Assembly (NCBI GenBank): GCA_041645025.1
Contig: JBAZQV010000009.1
Span: 1 to 27,211, forward strand
Direction of reading: 5' to 3'
Length of the DNA: 27,211 nt
Origin: GW2011-AR5 sp041645025
GTDB taxonomy: Archaea > Aenigmatarchaeota > Aenigmatarchaeia > GW2011-AR5
The notes beneath the pieces are model-generated. The model did no database searches. It had not been told where the DNA came from and saw only the letters and a program-made list of their open reading frames with translations. Below, piece by piece: positions 19,615 to 27,211 of the stretch. Numbering within the stretch: position 1 is the stretch's first letter; each line of letters begins with the position of its first letter. The position numbers and the translations under genes are program-made.

Positions 19615-22389
19615 ATGCGGAAAGCGTTTTTTCTGCTGGCTGTGCTGTTTTCTGTTGTTATTTCTACGGCTGTTTATGCCCAGAATGAGACAACCATAGC
19701 GCCGCCGCCAGACCCATGCGCAGGCGTAACGTGCAACAGCCCACCAGCTACTGCTTGTGATGGCAACAGCGTGAAAACGTATTCTTCGTCAGGAACGTGC
19801 TCTGCCGGAACTTGTACGTATCCTTCTTCAACAGCAGCATGCCAGTACGGCTGCAGCGGTGGCGTATGTAAAAACTTCTGCGATACGGCTACATGCACAC
19901 CAACATCAAGAATATGTCCTGACGGCTTTTCATCTAGTTGCCAGCCGACATGCGATCGCACAACACAGGCGTGTACTTCATGCGAACCGAGCTGCGAGGG
20001 GCACAATGCAGTTCCACAGCCTACGGTTACACAACCGGTGACTAATACTACTACATCAAGCGGCGGAGGCGGCTCGGGTGGCACAACAACATGTCCAACA
20101 CCGCCTGCAGTGCCGGCATGCTCTCCTGATGCTTATCTTGAGAAAAAAATGGATGACAAGGGATGCGTTGTCGAATATAGGTGTCAACCATCACAAAATC
20201 AGACTAATTGCATGCAGATACAAACATTTGCAGTGGACGGTTCTGGCAGATGTTCTATGTTCCCTAATTCATGTTTGCCGCCGGGATGGACACGTGTGGA
20301 AAGATGTCCAGAACTAGTACAGCAGCAATGTCCTTCTGGATGCGAGTGCAAGTATGATGACAACAAAAACATTATTTCAACAAGCTGCCCTACACAAAAA
20401 GGCTGCAATTATAATGGAATATGCGACAGGGATGAGGACAGCAGCTGCAAGGACTGTATAGGCGGCGAATGTCCTGTCAGGCAGAGCTGTTCTGGTGGGT
20501 CTGTATCAATTTGCCGTAAAACGGAATCTGGATGCGCATGTGATCCTTGTCCTATCCCAACCGCGGATTTGCCAGCCGGCTGCACGCAAGAAACAGATTC
20601 TACTGGTTTTGTGCGCGTCAACTGCCAAAAATCCGATGTGAAGTGCGCGACGGTACCGCAGGAAGTTCGGTTAAAATGTGTTAATAATAATGGCCTGCCA
20701 AGGTTTGGAAGAGATTCTAATGGCTGCGACACGTTCCAATGCGACTTTGGCGGCGAACGTTCTAACAGCCCTGTATTTGCAACGCCTGTTAAATGCCCAT
20801 CGCCAGAAGAAGTCTCGAGCGCCCTTGAGAAGTGCAAGTCACTCAACATGGAGGGCGTAATTGGGTTTGAAGGCGGCTGCAAGATAGGAAAATGCATACA
20901 GCAGAGACAGGAAGAATGCGGAATGGTCTCGGGCCCGGAAAGAGTGCGCATAGAAAATGAATGCAGCGCAAAGGGAATGGGCACCATGTCAAACTTTGAC
21001 CAGAGCGGATGCCAGCGTATAACATGCAGCGAGCGCACTGAAAAGCAATACCAATGCCCGCAGGACCTGCCGAAGGAAGCATATGTTACGTGCAGCGAGA
21101 AAGGCGGGCAACTTGTTGTAAGGCGCGACCAGAGCGGATGCGTGTCTTTCAGTGAATGCCTGAAAAGAGGCGAGGAGTCATCATCGTTTGTTGAAAATAT
21201 AGACGAGGTACCTGATGCAGGAGAGCTGCTTTCCATAGCCTTCAAGCTTGAAGACCTGAAGCTTCAGTTTGACAAGCTTTCCAAAAAGACAGATGACATT
21301 GCTAATTATTACCAATCAACAGGATCAAGCGACGAGAAACGCTTCCGCCGCGTGTCGGACATGTTTATGGCTGCGAAGGACAAGGTTGATGAAATAAAAA
21401 ATAAGTTAAGAGATCGTTCAAGGGACATATCTGTTGACGATATCATGGAAATAAAACAGGACATAAAATACATCAAGGATGTCGTGCTCAAGGACATACT
21501 CTATGTCATGCTCGGCAGCGGCGATGACATTGATGAAATAAAAAACGGAACAACGACAAACTGCGGCACAGACGGAAGCTGCTTTGACCGCGCAATCAGA
21601 ATATGCCAGCCAATTAAATTTCTGCCTGAAGGAAGAAACGGACCTTCTGTTGAAGTCACAGGCCTGGTAGATGGCGCCTGCATTATGCGTGTTACACTTC
21701 CGGAAAGCCAGGGACCGCCAGCCGGAGCAATACCCGGAGTCAACCCTCCATATGAAATGACATGCAAGCTGCAGAAATACAGCCTGGGTGTAAGGAACCC
21801 GGATACTGATATCATTCCTTACTGCGAGGGCAACCTCAAAGAACTAATGAAATACGACAAGTCCAGACCGGAAGGAAGTCGGCAGGGAGTTGGTATGTGC
21901 GGCGACACAATATGCGACAGCAACGAGCAGCAAAACCCTTCAGACTGCCCACAGGACTGCGGACCGCTTCTTGGTAAGACACCACAGCAAATAACTTCTA
22001 CACAGATATCTGCACAACCAATGCAGCCAGCACAAGGCGGGAATTTCAGGGACAGGGGAGAATTCCAGGATGACTTCGGTGGCGAATCCCAAGATGATTT
22101 CAGCAGCGGCGGGCAGCTTTGCCCTGACGGGATATGCGACGATTTCGAGCAAAAGAATCCAAACGCCTGCCCGCAGGACTGCGGAAATAGAATAGCAGGC
22201 AGCGGCGGTTCAGGCGGCGGATTCGCGCAACCTCAAACAGTACGGCCGCAATTCCAGCAACAATTCCAGCAGCCACAGCAGCAACGCGTATCAGGGAGCG
22301 GCGCCTCACAAGCATGCAGCGGCTGCCTGAACAACGGAATCTGTGACCAGGGCGAATGCTCAGAGTGTTCGGACTGTTTGGGAAGGTGA
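19615..22389 (+). CDS. Large secreted Cys-rich protein with coiled-coil centre
   Basis: ATG at 19615 gives 924 residues with a clear signal peptide (MRKAFFLLAVLFSVV to VYAQ). The N-terminal 500 residues consist of Cys-rich modules, including a CAGVTCNSPP/TYSSSGTC repeat type, a GWTRVERC module near 200-232 like one in the protein at the window's left edge, and several C-D-x-F/D-Q-S-G-C-x-x-x-x-C units. About 535-635 is a charged helical region likely to form a coiled coil. The C-terminus has three CDxxE-type motifs (CDSNEQQNPSDCPQDCG near 765, a close copy near 842, and GICDQGEC near 908) separated by Gln/Gly-rich linkers. There is no C-terminal anchor. It is co-directional with a lipoprotein and membrane-protein gene. 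The function is unknown. Confidence 0.8.
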   Translation: MRKAFFLLAVLFSVVISTAVYAQNETTIAPPPDPCAGVTCNSPPATACDGNSVKTYSSSGTCSAGTCTYPSSTAACQYGCSGGVCKNFCDTATCTPTSRICPDGFSSSCQPTCDRTTQACTSCEPSCEGHNAVPQPTVTQPVTNTTTSSGGGGSGGTTTCPTPPAVPACSPDAYLEKKMDDKGCVVEYRCQPSQNQTNCMQIQTFAVDGSGRCSMFPNSCLPPGWTRVERCPELVQQQCPSGCECKYDDNKNIISTSCPTQKGCNYNGICDRDEDSSCKDCIGGECPVRQSCSGGSVSICRKTESGCACDPCPIPTADLPAGCTQETDSTGFVRVNCQKSDVKCATVPQEVRLKCVNNNGLPRFGRDSNGCDTFQCDFGGERSNSPVFATPVKCPSPEEVSSALEKCKSLNMEGVIGFEGGCKIGKCIQQRQEECGMVSGPERVRIENECSAKGMGTMSNFDQSGCQRITCSERTEKQYQCPQDLPKEAYVTCSEKGGQLVVRRDQSGCVSFSECLKRGEESSSFVENIDEVPDAGELLSIAFKLEDLKLQFDKLSKKTDDIANYYQSTGSSDEKRFRRVSDMFMAAKDKVDEIKNKLRDRSRDISVDDIMEIKQDIKYIKDVVLKDILYVMLGSGDDIDEIKNGTTTNCGTDGSCFDRAIRICQPIKFLPEGRNGPSVEVTGLVDGACIMRVTLPESQGPPAGAIPGVNPPYEMTCKLQKYSLGVRNPDTDIIPYCEGNLKELMKYDKSRPEGSRQGVGMCGDTICDSNEQQNPSDCPQDCGPLLGKTPQQITSTQISAQPMQPAQGGNFRDRGEFQDDFGGESQDDFSSGGQLCPDGICDDFEQKNPNACPQDCGNRIAGSGGSGGGFAQPQTVRPQFQQQFQQPQQQRVSGSGASQACSGCLNNGICDQGECSECSDCLGR

Positions 22390-22393
22390 TAAT

Positions 22394-22588
22394 ATGAACA
22401 AGAAAGCAATAGTGTTGATAATGGTTGTGCTTGCCTCGATGATATTCATAAGCGGCTGCACGCAGTCACAAAGCAACATAAAGAACAGCGAGGAAGTCAG
22501 CCGTGCTGTGACAAACGTGAGCACAGATGTGCAGGATGTAACCAGCACGCTTAGTGACATAGACAAGGTCCTTGGCGGCACAAAATAA
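22394..22588 (+). CDS. Small predicted lipoprotein
   Basis: ATG at 22394 is preceded by GGTGAT 6 bases upstream, a site that overlaps the stop of the previous gene, so translation is probably coupled. The 64-residue protein has a signal peptide with a lipobox FISGC, making C22 the lipidation site. The mature part is a short Ser/Thr/Asn-rich amphipathic helix (NSEEVSRAVTNVSTDV). It may tether or assist the neighbouring secreted Cys-rich protein; this is an inference from coupling. Confidence 0.78.
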   Translation: MNKKAIVLIMVVLASMIFISGCTQSQSNIKNSEEVSRAVTNVSTDVQDVTSTLSDIDKVLGGTK

Positions 22589-22604
22589 GAAAGATGGATG
22601 TTGC

Positions 22605-23030
22605 ATGAAAATATTCGGGAAGGCTTTGACAGAATACTTATGGCCGGTAAAATATTATATTTTGATTTCTATACTGGTTGTTATTTCTCAATATTATATC
22701 GCAGCACCTTTGTCAGACAGATATCCTTTTCTATTGAATCTGACACAGGCGCTATGGGCGCTGATGGTCGCGCTGGCAACGATGAAACTTGTCAAAAAAC
22801 ACAATTTTAATATGAAAAACGTGATATTTGTTGGAATCTTGTTCTCGATTATAATTCACGGCTCAAAAGCATTCTTTTTCAGGATATTCCTGTTTCCATA
22901 CAGCATCCCGGCTGAGCAGGTTCCGGTGCAGCTTATATGGAAATTTCTTTACGGAAGTTTTCTTGTGATGGTCATTGCAATTGTCATCGGCGCCGTATTC
23001 ATCTATGCGAAAAAGAAGAAATTATTATAG
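22605..23030 (+). CDS. Four-helix membrane protein
   Basis: ATG at 22605 (141 residues) is chosen because earlier in-frame starts overlap the lipoprotein gene and add a Cys-containing, non-hydrophobic lead. The protein has about four transmembrane helices, near residues 16-35, 45-65, 75-95 and 110-132, and ends with a KKKK tail that should face the cytoplasm. No family was recognised. It follows the lipoprotein gene by 16 bases and probably shares its transcript. It converges with trmO. Confidence 0.72.
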   Translation: MKIFGKALTEYLWPVKYYILISILVVISQYYIAAPLSDRYPFLLNLTQALWALMVALATMKLVKKHNFNMKNVIFVGILFSIIIHGSKAFFFRIFLFPYSIPAEQVPVQLIWKFLYGSFLVMVIAIVIGAVFIYAKKKKLL

Positions 23031-23074
23031 CAGGATTAAGGCAGAAAAACAGACATTTCGCTCTCCAGCTTAGT

Positions 23075-23515
23075 TCAGAACTCCAGTTTGTTGACCCAAT
23101 CCGGTATTCTTTCATTTTCAACTTTGTCGTACTGCGGCCAGTAGGGTTTTATGTCGATTATCGGCGTGCCGTCGAGTATGTCGAGGCCTTTTACTTTTAT
23201 TACATTTCCTTTACGCCCTATCAACTTGACCGTAGATATCGCAATCAGATTCGGCCTTTGTGGGCAGCGGCATGCAAAGATGCCTACTATAGGCACGTTA
23301 GGGTTGCCCTGCGGCCTATGTTTTATGACGTGGTCCTTTACTTTGTCCATCCAATATACGACGATAATATGCGAATAATCATCAATGCCATTCAGCGCTT
23401 CTGCAAATTTTTCGTCTACTATTATTTCAGAGATTTCGTTGGCAAAGTTTCCAAATCTCGGCTCTTTGACACTGTTTTTTACAAAACCTATTGGCATTAG
23501 GATAATTTCTTTCAT
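23075..23515 (-). CDS. trmO: tRNA m6t6A37 methyltransferase TrmO (TsaA/YaeB family)
   Basis: The 146-residue protein is a single TrmO beta-barrel domain: MKEIILMPIGFVKNS at the start, GIDDYSHIIVVYW, then RCPQRPNLIAISTVKLIGR and GLDILDGTPIIDIKPY. These are the family's SAM- and RNA-binding segments. TrmO methylates N6-threonylcarbamoyladenosine at tRNA position 37. The protein lacks the extra C-terminal domain of the E. coli enzyme, normal for archaea. A TATA-like CTTATTTAAGG lies at about 23538-23548 upstream on the minus strand. Confidence 0.93.
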   Translation of the reverse strand: MKEIILMPIGFVKNSVKEPRFGNFANEISEIIVDEKFAEALNGIDDYSHIIVVYWMDKVKDHVIKHRPQGNPNVPIVGIFACRCPQRPNLIAISTVKLIGRKGNVIKVKGLDILDGTPIIDIKPYWPQYDKVENERIPDWVNKLEF

Positions 23516-23561
23516 GATATCTCAATGTTTTATTTATCCTTAAATAAGCAAGGTATATTGA

Positions 23562-23637
23562 GAACTTTGATTAACCCTATAATATGTCAAAGTTCACAAT
23601 AAGGACTTTGAATGAAACATATATTATTCAAAGTCCT
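23562..23637. promoter_or_regulatory. Two tandem dyads with four TCAAAGT half-sites
   Basis: GAACTTTGA (23562-23570) pairs with TCAAAGTTC (23587-23595), and AGGACTTTGAAT (23602-23613) pairs with ATTCAAAGTCCT (23626-23637). All four arms share TCAAAGT or its complement. The pair sits between the divergent trmO and pcm genes, so a shared operator is plausible; as RNA it would form two hairpins ahead of pcm. Confidence 0.5.
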
Positions 23638-23694
23638 CTATTGGTTAGGCTGAAAAAGAAAAGTCCTTTAACTGTACTTTGCGAGTTAGTAGCT

Positions 23695-24315
23695 ATGCAA
23701 AAAGAAGAGTTGATACGCGAACTAATCGAGGGCGGCTGGCTTAAGACAAAACCAGTTATAGAGGCGTTCGAAAAAGTCCCGCGCGAGGATTTCGTGCCAC
23801 AAGAATATGGGAAATACGCTTACGCTAACGAACCGCTGCCCATAGGCCATGGCCAGACAATCTCGCAGCCGCTTACTGCTGCGGTCATGACTGAACTGCT
23901 GGAAGCAAAGAAAGGACACAAAATACTGGAAGTGGGAACAGGCAGCGGCTACCAGGCAGCTATACTGAGCGAAATAGTCGGACCGCGCGGGAAAATTATT
24001 ACAACGGAAATAATTCCGGAACTTTTTGAATTTGCGAAAATGAATCTTGCCGGATACAAAAACGTAAACGTGTTGAACATAGACGGGTCACTTGGCTGCG
24101 AAAAGGAATCTCCCTATGATCGCATCATAGTTACGGCAAGCGCGCCAAGCGTGCCACCTCCTCTTGTAGAACAGCTGAAAGAAGGCGGACGCCTTGTTAT
24201 ACCGGTTGAAGACAGGATGATGCTTATAGAGAAGAACGGCAAAATAAAAGAAACTTTTGTCGGATATTACGCTTTTGTGCCATTGCGCGGTGAGCATGGT
24301 AAATTAAATAAATAG
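23695..24315 (+). CDS. pcm: Protein-L-isoaspartate O-methyltransferase
   Basis: ATG at 23695 (206 residues) matches where family members start: MQKEELIRELIEGGWLKTK, then VPREDFVPQEY and EPLPIGHGQTISQP, the substrate-binding region. SAM motif I is ILEVGTGSGYQAAIL, followed by PYDRIIVTASAPSVPPPLVEQL and GGRLVIPV. The enzyme methylates isoaspartyl residues so damaged proteins can be repaired. The frame remains open to an ATG at 23584, but that lead overlaps two perfect dyads and has no family counterpart; a TATA-like sequence near 23553 keeps the longer form possible. Confidence 0.93.
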   Translation: MQKEELIRELIEGGWLKTKPVIEAFEKVPREDFVPQEYGKYAYANEPLPIGHGQTISQPLTAAVMTELLEAKKGHKILEVGTGSGYQAAILSEIVGPRGKIITTEIIPELFEFAKMNLAGYKNVNVLNIDGSLGCEKESPYDRIIVTASAPSVPPPLVEQLKEGGRLVIPVEDRMMLIEKNGKIKETFVGYYAFVPLRGEHGKLNK

Positions 24316-24319
24316 GAAC

Positions 24320-24858
24320 CTAGCGATACTTCTTGTCGAACCTTTCGAAATAGTTAAATACATCCAGATGGCGACTTTTTAATATATCCCTTGTTTTTCC
24401 GTTACAGTAGAATCTTGCAAAACCCCCTGCAAATACTTCGCGATCTGATCCATCTATAGCAGTGAACGGACTTTTTTTGATAAATATCCAAAAGCATGAT
24501 CCACAATATGACCATACTCATGCAGCTGGGGCACTGGCATTCCTTTAATAGCGTCGCAGGATTTATTATTTTTAACAATGAATGCCATTCTCTGTTCAAA
24601 AACATAAATTGCTCTGGCAGCTTCCAATAATTTTTTGTCTTTCTCCGGAACACGTGGGTCGTATGCTTTATCAAGAAATACGACCTCTGCGCCAAAATCG
24701 TTTACTTTTTTTATCACCTTTTCTGGAACATTGTAGATATAGGAAATCATTTCATCGGCGTTTTTCACGTCGCCTTTTACAGAATACTTTGGCGCTTCGC
24801 CGGGGGAGGGTAAAGACAATAGGAGCAGATAAATTATTGAATTAGCTAAAAAACTCAT
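24320..24858 (-). CDS. Secreted HExxH metallopeptidase, frame broken at an A7 run
   Basis: ATG at 24858 opens a frame with a signal peptide (MSFLANSIIYLLLLSLP) and a peptidase helix QLHEYGHIVDHAFG with H113, E114 and H117. The frame stops at 24454, just after GYLSKK. The coding strand has seven A at 24478-24472; moving back one base there restores a natural continuation, SPFTAIDGSDREVFAGGFA to FDKKYR, ending with TAG at 24320-24322. That part supplies the E-V-F-A-x-x-F-A helix expected to carry the third zinc ligand. The site reads A-AAA-AAA-G in the zero frame, a classic -1 slippery heptamer. Programmed shifting, a real mutation, or a homopolymer sequencing error are all possible. The fold resembles anthrax-lethal-factor-like peptidases; restored length is about 179 residues. 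Confidence 0.75.
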
Positions 24859-24878
24859 TATTTAGTTAAAACGAAAAA

Positions 24879-24890
24879 GAATTTAAGTTG
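24879..24890. promoter_or_regulatory. Shared TATA region between the metallopeptidase and tatD
   Basis: AATTTAAG at about 24880-24887 ends 21 bases before the tatD ATG at 24909. On the other strand CTTAAATTC lies about 22-30 bases upstream of the metallopeptidase ATG at 24858. Two leaderless genes seem to use overlapping, oppositely directed TATA boxes. Confidence 0.4.
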
Positions 24891-24908
24891 TTTTCCCAAG
24901 GAATCTTA

Positions 24909-25691
24909 ATGATAGACTCTCATTGCCACCTTGAATACATGGATTCTGACATGGTCGTACGGGAAGCTATGCAGAGGAAAATGACTGCCATAGTCACTTC
25001 CATCGCTGACATAAAAGACAAGGAAAAGGTCCTGCAGATACATAGGAAGTATCCAGGGTTTGTTTTTGCCTGCCTGGGGCTTCATCCGGAGAACATGAAG
25101 AACTACCATGACAAGGACATAACTGAATACCTGGAATTCATAAGAGAAAATAAGACTTGGGTGTCGGCTATAGGTGAAATCGGCTTTGATTACAACTGGA
25201 TAACTCAAGCAGATGACCAGCAGAGATCAAGAGAGATTTTCCAAAAATTCATCGATCTTTCAAAGGAACTTCACCTGCCTTTGGTTATTCACTCACGCAA
25301 CGGAAAAGACAACAAAGACGGCAGCAATGATGGTATAGGCGACGCAATAAACATGCTTGCTGAAAACAACTGCAAACACGTCATGATGCACTGCTTCTCC
25401 GGAAGTGAGACGCAGCTGAAAAAATGCCTGGAGCAGGGATGGATGATATCTTTTGCTACCATTATTTGCAAAAGTTTCAAACACCAAAGACTTGCTAAGT
25501 TGGTGCCCATGGAACAGATGCTTCTCGAGACAGATTCACCCTGGTTGGATCCAGACTCGCGCGAACTGACAAACAGGCCGTGGAAAATCGAGAAGAGCGC
25601 CGAGGTAATAGCGGGCATTAAATCTCTTACAAAAGAAAAAATCCTCCAGAAAACAGAGGAGAATGCAAGAAAGTTTTTTGGAATTAAATAA
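24909..25691 (+). CDS. tatD: TatD-family metal-dependent DNase
   Basis: ATG at 24909 gives 260 residues starting MIDSHCHLEY, with the first metal-binding pair H5 and H7. An upstream in-frame TTG at 24888 lies at the promoter and is not used. Further ligands are in AIGEIGFDYNW, PLVIHSRN, VMMHCFSGS and ETDSPWLDP, all in order and intact. TatD enzymes are TIM-barrel 3'-5' DNases, some also acting on modified ends. The length is normal for the family. It is probably monocistronic, with the TPM gene having its own TATA box. Confidence 0.95.
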   Translation: MIDSHCHLEYMDSDMVVREAMQRKMTAIVTSIADIKDKEKVLQIHRKYPGFVFACLGLHPENMKNYHDKDITEYLEFIRENKTWVSAIGEIGFDYNWITQADDQQRSREIFQKFIDLSKELHLPLVIHSRNGKDNKDGSNDGIGDAINMLAENNCKHVMMHCFSGSETQLKKCLEQGWMISFATIICKSFKHQRLAKLVPMEQMLLETDSPWLDPDSRELTNRPWKIEKSAEVIAGIKSLTKEKILQKTEENARKFFGIK

Positions 25692-25720
25692 TAAATGAAA
25701 GGAAACTTGGCTTTCTTAAC

Positions 25721-25730
25721 TTTATAAATT
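25721..25730 (+). promoter_or_regulatory. TATA box of the TPM-domain gene
   Basis: TTTATAAATT ends 20 bases before the ATG at 25751, the leaderless arrangement seen repeatedly in this window. Confidence 0.55.
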
Positions 25731-25750
25731 ATTCACATCAACTAATTTTA

Positions 25751-26524
25751 ATGAAGCTCTATATTCTGCTTGTGTTTATCTTACTCGCTAGTGTTACCTA
25801 TGCGCTTCCCCAACCGACCGGCTTTGTGAATGATTTTGCCAACATACTTCCCAATAAGGTTCAGTATGAGGAAGGTCTCAGGCTTTACGAACAGAATACC
25901 GCGATAGAAGTCGCTGTCGTGACTCTTGACAGCGTTCCAGAAGGCTATACACTTTTTGATTATGGTGTTGAGATGTTCCAGCAATGGGGCATAGGCAAGA
26001 AAGGCGAGGACAACGGCATACTTGTTCTGCTGGTGAAGAACGGCACTATTGGCAACAGAATGCGTATAGAGCTTGGCTGGGGAATTCAGGGCTATATTAC
26101 AGGAGCCGAAGCAGGCGCGATACTTGACCAAGCAATGCCTTACTACAATCAGGGAGATTATCAATCAGCACTGGATACTATCTTGCTTGGACTGTCAGAT
26201 CAGCTTACGAATTATGTCCCGGGAAAGTACGTTCCCAAGGATCAGACAGTGGACACAATTTTAAGCCTGGTACTCGGCAACTTTCCTCTCTTCATTTTTC
26301 TTGTCATAATTATTATATCAATTGCAATGTCAAACCGTTGCCCCTACTGCAGAGGTAAGATTAAATGTGAGGGTGATTATTGTACGTGCCTTAAGTGTAA
26401 GAAAAAATTCAAGCGCAAAAAACGCTATGCACCCATTCTAATCGGCGGTTTTGGCGGCGGCGGAGGCTTTGGTGGAGGCGGCTTCGGCGGCGGAGGAAGT
26501 GGGGGCGGAGGAGCAGGAAGGTAA
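25751..26524 (+). CDS. TPM-domain (YgcG-like) membrane protein with zinc-ribbon tail
   Basis: The 257-residue protein has a signal peptide (MKLYILLVFILLASVTYA), then a TPM domain at about 22-155: GFVNDFANILPN, TAIEVAVVTLDSVPEG, WGIGKKGEDNGILVLLV and GWGIQGYITGAEAG. A transmembrane helix spans about 178-195. After it comes a C-x-x-C/C-x-C-x-x-C zinc-ribbon (CPYC and CTCLKCKKKFKRKK) and a Gly-rich tail. TPM proteins are linked to photosystem repair in plants and to envelope processes in bacteria. The zinc ribbon between the membrane helix and the Gly tail is unusual for the family and should lie in the cytoplasm. Confidence 0.92.
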   Translation: MKLYILLVFILLASVTYALPQPTGFVNDFANILPNKVQYEEGLRLYEQNTAIEVAVVTLDSVPEGYTLFDYGVEMFQQWGIGKKGEDNGILVLLVKNGTIGNRMRIELGWGIQGYITGAEAGAILDQAMPYYNQGDYQSALDTILLGLSDQLTNYVPGKYVPKDQTVDTILSLVLGNFPLFIFLVIIIISIAMSNRCPYCRGKIKCEGDYCTCLKCKKKFKRKKRYAPILIGGFGGGGGFGGGGFGGGGSGGGGAGR

Positions 26525-26526
26525 AT

Positions 26527-27171
26527 ATGAGAGACTGGGAAAATGCTTACAAAGAGAGAGGAGAGATACAAATAGGGATCGAGCCTCTGGTGAAAAAGAG
26601 CTTGAAACTCCTCAAAAAAAGAAAGGCAAGAAAAGTTTTTGATTTATGCTTCGGAACAGGAAGACATGTAATATTTCTAGCTGAAAATGGGTTTGATGTT
26701 TATGGTATTGACATCTCAAAAACCGGCAAGGCAATAACAGAAAGAAAAATCAAACAGAAAGGATTGAAGAATGTTCATTTGAAGGTCGCTGACATGCGTA
26801 AAATACCTTTCAAAAATAATACATTCGATGCGGTAATTGCTGTTAATGCTTTACAACATAATACGTTGAATGGTGTTAAGGATACAATTCATGAATTAAA
26901 ACGTGTACTAAAGCCAAATGGAACCCTAGTTGCTACGCTTATTTCAACCAAAGATCCCCGTTATAAGGCAGGGAAACAGGTTGAACCAAATACATTTACT
27001 GACCTAGGAGACGACCCTTCAGATATTGATGTCCCGCATCATTTTTCAGATAAAAAAGAAGCGACTGAGTTATTTTCTCAATTCAACAGGGTTAAATTAA
27101 AAGAGGCTGAAGGATTTTCAGAAAGGAGACAGATGAAGGCTGTTCATTGGGAGATAATAGCAGAAAAATAA
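26527..27171 (+). CDS. Class I SAM-dependent methyltransferase
   Basis: The ATG is 2 bases after the TPM stop, and GGAAGGT lies 6 bases upstream inside the end of the TPM gene, so translation is coupled. The 214-residue protein has a Rossmann-type SAM site: VFDLCFGTGRHVIFLAENG (motif I, with Cys-Phe in place of the common Gly), VYGIDIS (acidic residue for ribose), and VADMRKIPFKNNTFDAVIAVNALQH. LKRVLKPNGTLVATLIS follows. It resembles the methyltransferase-11/25 type; the substrate is unknown. The C-terminus with FSERRQMKAVHWEIIAEK is complete. Confidence 0.9.
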   Translation: MRDWENAYKERGEIQIGIEPLVKKSLKLLKKRKARKVFDLCFGTGRHVIFLAENGFDVYGIDISKTGKAITERKIKQKGLKNVHLKVADMRKIPFKNNTFDAVIAVNALQHNTLNGVKDTIHELKRVLKPNGTLVATLISTKDPRYKAGKQVEPNTFTDLGDDPSDIDVPHHFSDKKEATELFSQFNRVKLKEAEGFSERRQMKAVHWEIIAEK

Positions 27172-27211
27172 GAAAGTTGTCATCTAAAAGTGACACTTAT
27201 ACAAAGTTTTA

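Noticed and set aside
20409..21245. 278-residue minus-strand frame opposite the 924-residue surface-protein gene
   Set aside because: It is a mirror of Cys-rich coding sequence; the composition (Ser, His, Pro) is typical of antisense readings and there is no start signal.
27185..27205. AAGTGACACTT palindrome at the window end, partly similar to bases near 4305
   Set aside because: The copy near 4305 is inside coding sequence and the window ends too soon to judge a repeat.
1..27211. CRISPR array, cas genes, transposase or integrase
   Set aside because: No regularly spaced direct repeats and no such protein were found on either strand. The island's integrase, if any, lies outside the window.

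Overview
The window comes from an archaeon. It carries eukaryote-type ribosomal proteins L37e and S8e, an Lsm/SmAP gene, TATA boxes about 25 bases before many start codons (leaderless style), a tRNA-Lys(CTT) with an apparent short intron, and cysteine-rich secreted proteins. Small genes, zinc-ribbon microproteins and two peptidoglycan-directed enzymes would fit a DPANN-type lineage, but nothing here fixes the phylum.

Layout. 1-7.8 kb is a cell-surface and secretion region: a truncated C-terminally anchored Ig-repeat protein, a small Cys-rich membrane-anchored protein, a Tat-exported L,D-transpeptidase (YkuD), and, convergent with it, a 1201-residue secreted protein joining a lytic-transglycosylase domain to Cys-rich modules and a caspase-like His/Cys domain. 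7.83-8.36 kb has no protein gene; it holds hairpins and a candidate small RNA.

8.2-14.7 kb looks like an accessory island beside the tRNA-Lys gene. It holds hicB-hicA plus a zinc-ribbon gene, a Fic protein, an AT-rich RiPP-type cluster (SagB-like dehydrogenase, YcaO enzyme, DUF2268-like protease, Ser/Gly/Cys-rich precursor peptide), a vapBC pair and a zinc-knuckle protein. Short same-orientation copies of the tRNA-Lys 3' end (core CGTCGGGCCCATA on the minus strand) lie at or near the cassette boundaries at about 8.21, 9.05, 10.14, 13.38 and 14.66 kb, with the intact tRNA at 14.75 kb. This is what repeated insertion at one tRNA attachment site would leave.

14.9-18.4 kb is mostly housekeeping: L37e and Lsm (minus), S8e and a transaldolase-family gene (plus), a zinc microprotein, a membrane protein and a two-winged-helix regulator. 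18.5-27.2 kb holds a NUDIX hydrolase, a VTT/DedA-like membrane protein, a run of surface Cys-rich protein, lipoprotein and membrane protein, TrmO, PCMT, a secreted HExxH metallopeptidase broken at an A7 run, TatD, a TPM-domain protein and a methyltransferase.

Best leads: the archaeal RiPP cluster without an E1-like partner; the tRNA-remnant cassette array; two 97-98 bp tandem-hairpin elements (13404-13501 and 16968-17064) with compensatory stem changes and conserved loop-loop complementarity, both between convergent genes; and the paired peptidoglycan-directed secreted enzymes.
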